Source of the DNA: Streptomyces sp. V2I9
GTDB lineage: Bacteria > Actinomycetota > Actinomycetes > Streptomycetales > Streptomycetaceae
Reading direction: 5' to 3'
Length of the DNA: 64,000 bases
Assembly: GCF_030817475.1 (NCBI RefSeq)
Contig: NZ_JAUSZJ010000002.1
Coordinates: 6,648,626 to 6,712,625 of the forward strand
The notes beneath the pieces are model-generated. The model was not told the origin of the DNA. It did no database searches and saw nothing but the letters and a program-made list of their open reading frames with translations. The number at the start of each line of letters is the position of its first letter. Position 1 is the first letter of the stretch. Both the position numbers and the translations under genes were made by a program. This document shows positions 19,354 to 28,255 of the stretch, one piece after another.

Positions 19354-22300
19354 TTGAGTGTCGTTCTGATTCGCCGGCCCGCGCGTAGACGGGGGCCGGA
19401 AATGCCCGAAGGGGAATTGACGCTCCAGGAGCCGCCGGTCCTCGCCGAGACCGTCCCCGACACCTCGGCCGTCTGGACCTACCTCCCGATGGCGATGATG
19501 TCGGTGTCGATGATGCTGATGTTCCTGCGGCCCGGCGGCTCCAACGGCGTCTTCATGTACATCGCCATGGGTATGATGCTGCTGGCTTCCGCGGCCATGC
19601 TGGTCGGGCAGTTCATGCGGACCGCCGGCGAACGCAAGCAGCGCCTGAAGGGCGAGCGCCGGGATTACCTGCGCTACCTGTCCCAGACCAGGCGGCGGGT
19701 GCGGCAGACCATCGTCGAGCAGCAGCGCGCCCTCGCCTGGCGGCATCCCGACCCGGCGGCGCTGCGCTCCATGGTGCGCACCACCCGGCTGTGGGAACGC
19801 CGCCCCGCAGACGAGGACTTCGGCGAGGTGCGCCTCGCCGTCGGCGAGCAGCAGCTCGCGCTCACCCTCACTCCCCTGTCCACCCACCCGGTGGAGGACC
19901 TGGAACCGCTGTGCGCGCACGCGCTGCGCCGGTTCATCCGCGCCTACTCCACCGTCCCCGAGCAGCCCATCGGCCTGTACCTGCGCTCCTCCGCACGCAT
20001 CCTGCTGCGCGGTGACGAGGACGCCGTACGGGGACTGGCCCGCGCCGCCCTGTGCCAACTCGCCGTCTTCCACGCCCCCGAGGAGCTGTGGATCGCGGTG
20101 TGCACCAGCGACGAGCGCCGCTCGGAGTGGGAGTGGGCCAAGTGGCTCCCGCACGCCCTGCACCCGTACGAGGAGGACGGTGCCGGTCCGGTCCGCAGGA
20201 TCACCGCCGACATCTCCGAACTCGACGACCTGCTGGGCGCGGAGTTCGCCGAACGCCCGGACTTCGACCCGGAGGCGACGCCCGGCCGCGACGAGCCGTA
20301 CACCGTCGTCGTCGTCGACGGCGCCACCGTGCCCGAGGGGCACCGCTGGGACGGCCCCGGCTACCGCAACGCCGTCATCCTCGACCTGTCCGAGGCCCTG
20401 CGGTGGCGGCCCGGCCGGAACACCCTGCGGCTGACCGTCGAGGACGGCCAGGTCGGCCTCGTGCGCACCGACCGCAGCCGCAAGGAGCGCACCGCGGTGC
20501 TCGGCCGGGCCGACCTGCTGGGGTCCGTCGCCGCGGAGTCCCTCGCTCGGCTGCTGTCCTCCTCCCGGCTCAGCATGGGCGGCGACATCACGCAGCCCCT
20601 GGAGACGGACATCGAGCTGACCGCCCTGCTCGGCATACCCGACCTGCACCGGCACGACCCGAAGACCCTCTGGGACAAGCACACCGGCTCCGGTCGGCTG
20701 CGGGTGCCCGTGGCGGTCGGCGTGGACGGCCGGCCCGTGGAGCTGGACATCAAGGAGTCCGCGCAGGGCGGCATGGGCCCGCACGGGATGCTGATCGGCG
20801 CCACCGGATCCGGCAAGAGCGAACTGCTGCGCACCCTGGTGCTCGGCCTCGCGCTCACCAACTCCTCCGAGACCCTGAACTTCGTCCTCGTCGACTTCAA
20901 GGGCGGCGCGACCTTCCTCGGACTGGACGAACTGCCGCACACCTCGGCGGTCATCACCAACCTCGCGGACGAGGTCGCCCTGGTCGAGCGGATGCAGGAC
21001 GCCCTCCACGGCGAACTGCTCCGCCGCCAGGAGCTGCTGAGGGCGGCGGGCAACTACACCTCGGCGCTGGAGTACGAGCGGGCCCGCGCCCAGGGGGCCG
21101 ACCTCACCCCGCTGCCCAGCCTGTTCGTGGTCGTCGACGAGTTCAGCGAACTCCTCGCGGCGCACCGCGAGTTCATGGACCTCTTCGTGATGATCGGGCG
21201 GCTCGGCCGATCGCTCGGCGTCCACCTCCTCCTCGCCTCCCAGCGGTTGGACGAGGGCCGGATGCACCAACTGGAGAGCCACCTGTCCTACCGGGTGGGC
21301 CTGCGCACCTTCTCCGCCATGGAGAGCCGCGGCGTGCTCGGCGTCCCCGACGCCTACCAGCTCCCCTCCGAGCCGGGCAACGGCTATCTGAAGTCCGGAG
21401 TGGAGCAGTTGGTCCGCTTCCGCGCCGCCTACTCCTCCGGCGGCTACCGCCGGCGCACCGGAGCCGTCGTGCGGGCGCGGGTCGCCAGCCAGGTCGTGCC
21501 GTGGACGAGCGGCTGGGTGGTGCCGCGCACCGTCGCGCCGGAGCTGGAGCCCGCCGTACAGCCCGAGGCCGAGGAGCCGGAGGCGGAGGAGGCCCTGATC
21601 GACGTGGCGCTCGACCGGCTGCGCGACTCAGGGCCCCCGGCGCACCAGGTGTGGCTGCCACCCCTGGACTCGCCCTCCCCGCTGGACGAGCTGCTCGCCG
21701 GGCTCGTCACGGACCCCGAGCGCGGCCTGACCGCCGCGGACCGGACGGAGCGCGGCACTCTGCGCGTGCCGGTCGGCCTGGTGGACAAGCCGTTCGAGCA
21801 GCGCCGCGACCCGCTGGTCGTGGACCTGGCGGGCGCGGGCGGCCACGTCGCCATCGCCGGCGGCTCGCAGAGCGGCAAGTCGACGCTCGCCCGTACGCTG
21901 ATCTGCTCCCTGGCTCTCACCCACACCCCGGCCGAAGTGCAGTTCTACTGCCTGGACTTCGGCGGCGGCGGGCTCGCGCAGCTCGCCGGGCTGCCGCACG
22001 TCGGCGGCGTCGCCGCGCGCCTGGACCCGGAGCGGGTCAACCGCACGGTGGCCGAGGTGATGACGGTCCTGGCCCGCCGCGAGCAGTTCTTCACCGACCA
22101 CACCGTGGACTCCATGGCCTCCTACCGTCGCCGCCGGGCGGCGGGGGAGTTCCCCGACGAGCGGTTCGGGGACATCTTCATGGTCGTGGACGGCTGGTCC
22201 ACGGTGCGCCAGGACTACGACGACCTCATCACCAAGTTCAACGAACTGGCCGCCCGCGGGCTCAACTACGGCATCCACCTCGTCGTGACCACCGCCCGCT

Positions 22301-23334
22301 GGGTCGAGCTGTCCGCCCAGGTCCGCGACCAGGCCGCGACCCGGCTGGAGCTGCGCATGGGCGACCCGATGGACTCCGAGGTCGACATGCGCAAGGCCCG
22401 CTCGGTCCCGCGCTCCGGCGGGCGCGGCCTCACCGCCGACAGCAAGCTGCACTTCCTCGCCGGGCTGCCCCGCATCGACGGCAGCAGCGACACCGAGGAC
22501 CTGGGGGACGGCGTCGCCGACCTGGTCAGCCGGGTCGCCGCCCAGTGGCCGGGCCGGACCGCGCCCGCCGTGCGGATGCTGCCGCACCGCCTGTCGATCA
22601 CCGAACTGCCCGCCGTCGAGGCGACCGAGGGCGGCGGGATGCGCATGGCCCTCGGCCTCGACCAGGACGCGCTGGAGCCGGTCTGGCACGACTTCAGCCG
22701 CACCCCGCACCTGGTCGCGGTGGGCGACACGGAGAGCGGCAAGACCAACCTGCTACGCAGCGTCGCGGCGGGGATCATCGCCCGGTACACCCCCGCCGAA
22801 GCGAAGATCATCGTGGTCGACTACCGCCGTGAGCTGGTGGAGGCCGTGCCCGACGAGTACCGCATCAGCCACGTCGTCTCGCTGGACAACCTGCGGGAGA
22901 CCGTCGACGGCGCGGCCCGCGCGATACAGACCCGGCAGCCGGGCCCCGACATCGCGCCGGCCCGGATGCGGCAGTGCGACTGGTGGACCGGGCCCCGGCT
23001 GTTCGTCCTGGTGGACGACTACGACATGGTGGCGGGCAACTCGTTCCAGAGCCCCTTCGAGCCGCTCTTCGACCACCTCACGCTCGGCTTCGAGCTCGGC
23101 CTGCACATGGTCATCGCCCGCAGCGCCATGGGTGCGGGCCGCGGGCTCAACGAAGCGCTGCTGCGACGGCTGGACGAGGGGAACACCCCGGCGCTGCTGA
23201 TGTCCTGCCCGCCCACCGAGGGATTCCTCTTCGGTAACGTGAAGCCGAGGAACCTGCCTCCGGGCCGCGCCTTCCACATCGCGCGCCGCAAGGCGAAGCT
23301 CGTGCAGACCGCCGTGGCGGACGGTACGGAGTGA
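19354..23334 (+). CDS. eccC: Type VII secretion ATPase EccC (three FtsK/SpoIIIE domains), 1326 aa
   Basis: A TTG at 19354, nine bases after GGAGG, starts the protein as (M)SVVLIRRPARRRGPEMPEG, the conserved EccC beginning; the open frame further upstream looks non-coding. Two membrane helices lie at about residues 42-85. Three FtsK-type ATPase domains follow, with Walker A motifs GATGSGKSE (near 482), GGSQSGKST (near 836) and GDTESGKTN (near 1124), and Walker B-like strands LFVVVDEF, IFMVVDGW and LFVLVDDY. This is a single-chain EccC (EccCa plus EccCb fused). It powers export and binds WXG100 substrates. A pair of strong hairpins follows the stop. Confidence 0.97.
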   Translation: MSVVLIRRPARRRGPEMPEGELTLQEPPVLAETVPDTSAVWTYLPMAMMSVSMMLMFLRPGGSNGVFMYIAMGMMLLASAAMLVGQFMRTAGERKQRLKGERRDYLRYLSQTRRRVRQTIVEQQRALAWRHPDPAALRSMVRTTRLWERRPADEDFGEVRLAVGEQQLALTLTPLSTHPVEDLEPLCAHALRRFIRAYSTVPEQPIGLYLRSSARILLRGDEDAVRGLARAALCQLAVFHAPEELWIAVCTSDERRSEWEWAKWLPHALHPYEEDGAGPVRRITADISELDDLLGAEFAERPDFDPEATPGRDEPYTVVVVDGATVPEGHRWDGPGYRNAVILDLSEALRWRPGRNTLRLTVEDGQVGLVRTDRSRKERTAVLGRADLLGSVAAESLARLLSSSRLSMGGDITQPLETDIELTALLGIPDLHRHDPKTLWDKHTGSGRLRVPVAVGVDGRPVELDIKESAQGGMGPHGMLIGATGSGKSELLRTLVLGLALTNSSETLNFVLVDFKGGATFLGLDELPHTSAVITNLADEVALVERMQDALHGELLRRQELLRAAGNYTSALEYERARAQGADLTPLPSLFVVVDEFSELLAAHREFMDLFVMIGRLGRSLGVHLLLASQRLDEGRMHQLESHLSYRVGLRTFSAMESRGVLGVPDAYQLPSEPGNGYLKSGVEQLVRFRAAYSSGGYRRRTGAVVRARVASQVVPWTSGWVVPRTVAPELEPAVQPEAEEPEAEEALIDVALDRLRDSGPPAHQVWLPPLDSPSPLDELLAGLVTDPERGLTAADRTERGTLRVPVGLVDKPFEQRRDPLVVDLAGAGGHVAIAGGSQSGKSTLARTLICSLALTHTPAEVQFYCLDFGGGGLAQLAGLPHVGGVAARLDPERVNRTVAEVMTVLARREQFFTDHTVDSMASYRRRRAAGEFPDERFGDIFMVVDGWSTVRQDYDDLITKFNELAARGLNYGIHLVVTTARWVELSAQVRDQAATRLELRMGDPMDSEVDMRKARSVPRSGGRGLTADSKLHFLAGLPRIDGSSDTEDLGDGVADLVSRVAAQWPGRTAPAVRMLPHRLSITELPAVEATEGGGMRMALGLDQDALEPVWHDFSRTPHLVAVGDTESGKTNLLRSVAAGIIARYTPAEAKIIVVDYRRELVEAVPDEYRISHVVSLDNLRETVDGAARAIQTRQPGPDIAPARMRQCDWWTGPRLFVLVDDYDMVAGNSFQSPFEPLFDHLTLGFELGLHMVIARSAMGAGRGLNEALLRRLDEGNTPALLMSCPPTEGFLFGNVKPRNLPPGRAFHIARRKAKLVQTAVADGTE

Positions 23335-23348
23335 GCAACCGGTGAGCG

Positions 23349-23380
23349 AGAGGGGTCCGACCCGCGGGTCGGACCCCTCT
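23349..23380. terminator. Perfect 32-base palindrome after eccC
   Basis: The two 16-base halves (left half AGAGGGGTCCGACCCG) are exact reverse complements, starting 15 bases after the eccC stop and followed by TCGTGTC. This is a strong bidirectional hairpin between convergent genes. Confidence 0.85.
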
Positions 23381-23422
23381 TCGTGTCGGCGGCCGTCCGG
23401 CGCGGGCCACGGGACGCGGACG

Positions 23423-23466
23423 CGTACGGGCCGGGCCCGGCGGTGTCGCCGGGCCCGGCCCGTACG
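23423..23466. terminator. 20-bp perfect stem with GTGT loop
   Basis: Arms 23423-23442 and 23447-23466 are exact reverse complements around a four-base loop. It is the second strong hairpin between convergent eccC and mycP and probably terminates the mycP transcript. Confidence 0.85.
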
Positions 23467-23551
23467 GACGGCGGTCCGTGCCGGGGGAGCCCGGCGGGAA
23501 GCGGGACGCCCGGCGTGCCGACAGCAGCCGGAGCCGGGCGCCCGTACGCCG

Positions 23552-24802
23552 TCAGTTGCGCGGCTCCGGCTCCGCCGGGCGCCAGCCGCGGGCGCGCGCC
23601 CTGGGCAGCGTCATCGCCGCCCACACCACGGCGAGCAGACCTGCCCCGCCGCCCACCGCCAGCAGCGTCGCCCGGTCGGTGGCCCGGTCCGCGGCCGAGG
23701 TGTCGCGCATCCGCACCGTCTCCACGGGTGCCGGCGCCGCCTCCTGGGCCGCGAAGTCGGCCACGGCGGTGACGGCGGCGTACGGGTCGAGCTGCGGGAC
23801 GTCCGCCGGGTAGGCCGACGACACCAGGCGGCGCGCCACCTCGTCGGCCGATGCGTCCGGGTGCGCGGCACGCACGACGGCCGCCGCGCCCGCGGTGTAC
23901 GCGGCGGCCAACGAGGCCCCCGAGCCCAGGAAGTGGCCCGAGCCGCGCGGCCCCCCGGCCACCACGCCGACTCCCGGCGCGGCCAGGTCGACGCCCGTCG
24001 TCCGCAGGGCCCGCTCCGACCGCGCGCCCGAGGGCTGCATGTCCAGGACCGAGATGACGCCGGGCTCCGACGCGGGCCAGTACGGCCGGCTCGGCACCGG
24101 GTCCTCGGTGGCGGCGGGCGGGTCGGGGACGGCCGCGGCCACGACCACCGCTCCCGAGCGCACGGCGGCCTCGACCGCACGGGTCAGCTCCCCGCTCCGC
24201 CGCGGCAGTGCGACGGAGACCGTGATCACGTCGGCCTTCGCCTCCGTCGCGTCCTGCAGCGCCCGCGCGACCAGGGCGGCGTCCGGCCTGCCACGGTCGT
24301 CCGTACCGCGCAGCCCCAGCACGCGGGCCCCCGGTGCGACGCCCGCGAGGTCGGACGAGGATCCGCCCGCGCCCGCCACCAGGTGCGCGACGAACGTGCC
24401 GTGCCCGACGCAGTCCTCGCCGGCCCCGCCGTGAGCGGTCACCCGGCCCCTGAGGGCGGGCGCGTCCGCCGCCACGCCGGTGTCGATGACGGCGACCGTC
24501 ACCCCCTCGCCCGTGCCGTGGTCGCGCAGCCGGCCGAGGTCCAGGCGCTGGCGGGACCAGTCCACCTGTTCCGCCGCGGTTCTGGACGCGGGCGTGCACG
24601 GTGAGCGCTGCGGGTCGTCGCCGAGCGCCGACGGCATGGCGGGAAGCTTCTGCTCCCCGTCCGCGCGCACCGAGGCCCCCGCCGGAACCGCCGCTGTCAG
24701 CAGCACCAGTCCGGCCGCCAGCCCCGCGCCGGCCGCACGTGCGGCCATGTGCGCCGGACGTGCGTCTCCGGATGCCCGAGCGGTAGCGCCCGCATGGTCC
24801 AT
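23552..24802 (-). CDS. mycP: Mycosin (type VII secretion-associated subtilisin-like serine protease), 416 aa
   Basis: The layout is a hydrophobic N-terminal signal (about residues 19-42), a peptidase S8 domain, and a C-terminal membrane helix (LLAVGGGAGLLAVVWAAM), which is the mycosin architecture. Catalytic residues are visible: Asp in VAVIDTGV, His in GHGTFVAHL and Ser in GSGASLAAAYTAG. The usual oxyanion-hole Asn in the AAGN-type strand seems absent; the matching segment reads VVVAAAVPDPP. Mycosins stabilise the ESX pore and clip substrates on the outer face of the membrane. A GTG at 24820 overlapping the stop of the upstream AAA gene is an alternative start. I prefer ATG 24802, preceded by GAGGGAG at nine bases. 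Confidence 0.93.
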   Translation of the reverse strand: MDHAGATARASGDARPAHMAARAAGAGLAAGLVLLTAAVPAGASVRADGEQKLPAMPSALGDDPQRSPCTPASRTAAEQVDWSRQRLDLGRLRDHGTGEGVTVAVIDTGVAADAPALRGRVTAHGGAGEDCVGHGTFVAHLVAGAGGSSSDLAGVAPGARVLGLRGTDDRGRPDAALVARALQDATEAKADVITVSVALPRRSGELTRAVEAAVRSGAVVVAAAVPDPPAATEDPVPSRPYWPASEPGVISVLDMQPSGARSERALRTTGVDLAAPGVGVVAGGPRGSGHFLGSGASLAAAYTAGAAAVVRAAHPDASADEVARRLVSSAYPADVPQLDPYAAVTAVADFAAQEAAPAPVETVRMRDTSAADRATDRATLLAVGGGAGLLAVVWAAMTLPRARARGWRPAEPEPRN

Positions 24803-24816
24803 CGAGTCCCGCTCCC

Positions 24817-27800
24817 TCACAGTCCGGCCCCCCTGCGCGTCGGTACGACGTCCTGCGGGACGAGGGTGCGCAGATCGTCCAGCGTGGGCGAGACCAGCGA
24901 ACTGAGCCGCCCCGCCTGCCGCGTGATCATCGTCTCCACGACCTGGCGGGCCAACCGCGCGTTGCCGAACGTCCGGTCCCGCGGCAGCGCGTCGAAGTAC
25001 TCCTCCAGCAGCGGACCGGTGCCCGGCCCGCACTCGTAGCCCATCGAGGCGGCATGGGTGCGGACGATGGTGACCAGCTCCTGGGACGAGTAGTCGGAGA
25101 AGGCGACGCGTCGCGAGAACCGCGACGACAGACCGGGGTTGGAGGCGAGGAACCGTTCCATCTCCTCGGTGTACCCGGCGACGATGACCACCACGTCGTC
25201 GCGGTGGTCCTCCATCAGCTTCAGCAGGGTGTCCACGGCCTCCTGGCCGAAGTCGGCCCCGCCGCCCGCCGGGGTGAGCGTGTACGCCTCGTCGATGAAC
25301 AGCACACCGCCGCGCGCCCGTTCGAAGACCTCCTTGGTCAACTGGGCGGTGTGGCCGATGTACCGGCCGACCAGGTCGGCCCGCGCCACCTCGACCAACT
25401 GCCCGCTGGTCAGGATGCCCAACTGGGTCAGGATCTCTCCGTACAACCGGGCCACCGTGGTCTTGCCGGTACCGGGCGGGCCGGTGAAGACCAGATGGTG
25501 ACTGATCGAGGGCACCGGCAGCCCGGCGGCCGCCCGGTGCCGGGCCGTCGTGATCAGGTTCACCAGGTCGGTGACGTCCCGCTTGACCTCCGCCAGCCCC
25601 ACCATGTCCGCGAGGCCGGCCAGCGGGTCCTGGACCGGGTCATCGGCCGACGGCACGGCGGCGTCGGACACGTCCTGCGGGAGCAGGAGGCGCAGATCAC
25701 GCTCGCCGATGTCCGCCTGCGAGGCGAGCCGCACCGCCTGCCGGTCCACCATCTCCTCGAACACCCCGCGCGCGGCACGGCCGTTGCCGAACCCCGCGTC
25801 GCGCGGCATCCGATCGAAGTGAGCCGCCAGCGCCTCGGCGGCGCCCTCGCCCAGCTCGTACTGGTGCCGGGTGCACATGTTCTCCATGATTGCCACGAGT
25901 TCGGGGACCGAGTAGTTCTCGAACTCCACGGTCCGCGAGAACCGGGACGCCAGACCGGGGTTGGAGGCCAGGAACGACTCCATCTCCCGCGAGTAGCCCG
26001 CCACGATGACCACCACGTCGTCGCGGTGGTCCTCCATCAGCTTCAGCAGCGTGTCCACGGCCTCCCGGCCGAAGTCCGCCCCGCCGCTCCCGCTGTCCGC
26101 GGTCAGCGTGTACGCCTCGTCGACGAACAGCACCCCGCCCAGGGCGCGGTTGAACGTCTCCGTCGTCTTGATCGCCGTACCGCCCACGATCTGCGCCACC
26201 AGGTCCGCGCGGGACACCTCGACCAGATGGCCGCTGCGCAGCGAGCCCAGCTCCGCCAGGATCGAGCCGTAGAGCCGCGCGACGGTCGTCTTGCCGGTGC
26301 CGGGCGGACCCGTGAACACCAGATGGCGGCTCATCGGCGGCGCGGACATCCCCAACTGCTCGCGCTTTTGGGCAAGTTGGGTGAGGTTCACCAGGGTGCG
26401 CACCTGCTGCTTGACGTTCTCCAGGCCGATCAGCTCGTTGAGCGCGCTCAACGGGCCGCCCTCGCGGGTGAGCGGGGAGTCCTCGGCGCTGCCGGACCCC
26501 GCCGGGTCGGTGTTCTCCGCCGCGCCGGTGCCCCACGCGTCCCGCTTGCCGTTGTCCACGCTGGTCAGCCCCTCCACGGCCAGCCGCTCACCGGGGGCCG
26601 ACTGCACCAGTCCGCCGCCCGCGTTCTCGCGCGCCGTGCAGTTCACCAGCGAGACCGGGGCCGTCGTCTCCACCCGGAAGCCGTCCTTCTCGCCGCTGGT
26701 CACCTCGCAGGCGCTCAGCGAGCCGTGGCTGCCCTCCCGGAACGCGAACCCGTGCCCCTTCGGGGCGTGCACGGTGAGCCGGCTCGCGGTCACCTCGCCG
26801 CCGCCGTCGACCGCCACGCCGTCCTCGGCGGGCGTCTCGACGCGGAAGTCCCGCACGGTCACGTTGCCGCCGTCCTCGACGAGGAGCCCGTTGCCCCCGC
26901 TGCCGGAGACGCCGCCGCCCGCCAGGTACAGCGTGCTGCCCGAGCTCGCCCGCACCCCGGCGCCCTGCGGACGGACCACCTCGCAGTCCTCCACCCGGCC
27001 CCGCGCGTCCTTCGACGCCGCGATGCCGTCGCCGGCCGGCTCCACCAGCCGCGCCCGGCGCAGGAGCGGATTGGCGCCGCTTCGCACCAGGACGGCGGGG
27101 GACCCGCCGATCACCTCCAGCCGGTCCAGCTCCGCCGCCGAGTCCTCCTCCAGCAGCAGACCGGCCTCGTCGCAGTCCCGCACGGTCAGCCCGGTCAGGG
27201 CCGGCGAAGCCGCGCCGTTCACCTTGAGCGCGGCGCCCTGGGCGGTGTCCACCCAGCAGTCCTCGAACATGCCGCGCGCCCGGTCGGTCACCAGCAGCCC
27301 GCTGCCCCGTGTGCGCGAGGTGCGGCAGCGGCGGAGCACCGGGTCGGTGCCCTGCGCCAGCACGATGCCGGATGCGGACGTGCCGGTGACCCGTACGTCT
27401 TCCAGCGTGGTGCGGCCCGCGCTCGTGATGTGGACGCCGGTGCTGGTGTCGTGCACCACCGAGCGCACGACGCGGGTCGTGCAGCGTTCCTCCAGCGCGA
27501 TCGAGGGCTTGTCGGTGGAGGAGATGTCGCAGTCCTCGACGGAGCCGGCCGCGTCGCCGTTGGCGAGCACGCCGTTGCCTCGGGCGTCGCGGACGGTGCA
27601 GCCGCGGATCGTGGCGTCCCCCTGCTCGGCCAGGACGATGCCGCTGGTCGCCAGGTGCTCCACGGAGCAGGACTCCACCGAACTGCCGGCCGCCGAGGTG
27701 ATCACGATCCCGGCGCCCTGGGGGTTGCTCACCCGGCAGTCGCGCAGCGCCAGCGAGCCGGTGCCGCCGGCCAGCAGCGCGGTCCACGAGGAACCGCTGA

Positions 27801-28122
27801 TCTCGCAGCCGTCCAGCGCCGCCTGGCCGCGCCGCACGTCCACGACCGGCTGGTCGGGGTCGGTGCCGCGCAGCGTCAGCTCGGAGAGCATCACGGCGTC
27901 GGCGCGCAGCGACAGCGCGCTGCCCGAGCGCGGCCGGATCTCCACGGTGCCCCGTCCCTCGGCCGCCGTGAGCGTGACCCGTGTGTGGATCACCAGGCTC
28001 TCGACGTACGTCCCCGGACGGATGCTGACGACGGCCCCGATGCGCGCCGCCGCCAGCGCCTCCCCGATCGTCCGGAAGCGGTCGGAACCTGTCGGACCGA
28101 CCGTCAGTACCTGCCGAGACAC
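24817..28122 (-). CDS. Beta-helix / tandem AAA+ EccA-like ATPase, 1101 aa
   Basis: GTG 28122 is chosen because AGGAGG lies seven bases before it. Residues 1 to about 480 form a right-handed parallel beta-helix of PbH1-type repeats (recurring G-V/L, DC, V turns; begins VSRQVLTVGPTGSDRFRTI). Two complete CbxX/CfqX-type AAA+ domains follow, each with Walker A GPPGTGKTTVARLYG and Walker B GGVLF(V/I)DEAYTL. EccA proteins of mycobacterial ESX systems have one such AAA+ domain behind a TPR region and act on cytosolic substrates. Here a beta-helix replaces the TPR part and the AAA+ domain is doubled. The stop overlaps a possible GTG start of mycP, so the two are translationally linked. Confidence 0.92.
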   Translation of the reverse strand: MSRQVLTVGPTGSDRFRTIGEALAAARIGAVVSIRPGTYVESLVIHTRVTLTAAEGRGTVEIRPRSGSALSLRADAVMLSELTLRGTDPDQPVVDVRRGQAALDGCEISGSSWTALLAGGTGSLALRDCRVSNPQGAGIVITSAAGSSVESCSVEHLATSGIVLAEQGDATIRGCTVRDARGNGVLANGDAAGSVEDCDISSTDKPSIALEERCTTRVVRSVVHDTSTGVHITSAGRTTLEDVRVTGTSASGIVLAQGTDPVLRRCRTSRTRGSGLLVTDRARGMFEDCWVDTAQGAALKVNGAASPALTGLTVRDCDEAGLLLEEDSAAELDRLEVIGGSPAVLVRSGANPLLRRARLVEPAGDGIAASKDARGRVEDCEVVRPQGAGVRASSGSTLYLAGGGVSGSGGNGLLVEDGGNVTVRDFRVETPAEDGVAVDGGGEVTASRLTVHAPKGHGFAFREGSHGSLSACEVTSGEKDGFRVETTAPVSLVNCTARENAGGGLVQSAPGERLAVEGLTSVDNGKRDAWGTGAAENTDPAGSGSAEDSPLTREGGPLSALNELIGLENVKQQVRTLVNLTQLAQKREQLGMSAPPMSRHLVFTGPPGTGKTTVARLYGSILAELGSLRSGHLVEVSRADLVAQIVGGTAIKTTETFNRALGGVLFVDEAYTLTADSGSGGADFGREAVDTLLKLMEDHRDDVVVIVAGYSREMESFLASNPGLASRFSRTVEFENYSVPELVAIMENMCTRHQYELGEGAAEALAAHFDRMPRDAGFGNGRAARGVFEEMVDRQAVRLASQADIGERDLRLLLPQDVSDAAVPSADDPVQDPLAGLADMVGLAEVKRDVTDLVNLITTARHRAAAGLPVPSISHHLVFTGPPGTGKTTVARLYGEILTQLGILTSGQLVEVARADLVGRYIGHTAQLTKEVFERARGGVLFIDEAYTLTPAGGGADFGQEAVDTLLKLMEDHRDDVVVIVAGYTEEMERFLASNPGLSSRFSRRVAFSDYSSQELVTIVRTHAASMGYECGPGTGPLLEEYFDALPRDRTFGNARLARQVVETMITRQAGRLSSLVSPTLDDLRTLVPQDVVPTRRGAGL

Positions 28123-28255
28123 GCGTGAACCTCCTCGCCTGGGCGGCGCCATCCGATGCGCCCGCCGCTTCCGGGAGCACCCGGAACCACGATCATGCCA
28201 GTACGTCGCTCTGTTGTTCGCGCGTGCTCCCGCCGAGGACGCCGGTCGGCGCCGG

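Noticed and set aside
20052..22832. Long open frame inside eccC in another phase
   Set aside because: Shadow of eccC; the three ATPase domains and codon bias are in the 19354 frame.
25054..28128. 1024-codon plus-strand frame opposite the AAA+ gene
   Set aside because: Antisense artefact; the minus frame holds the complete beta-helix and two AAA+ domains.
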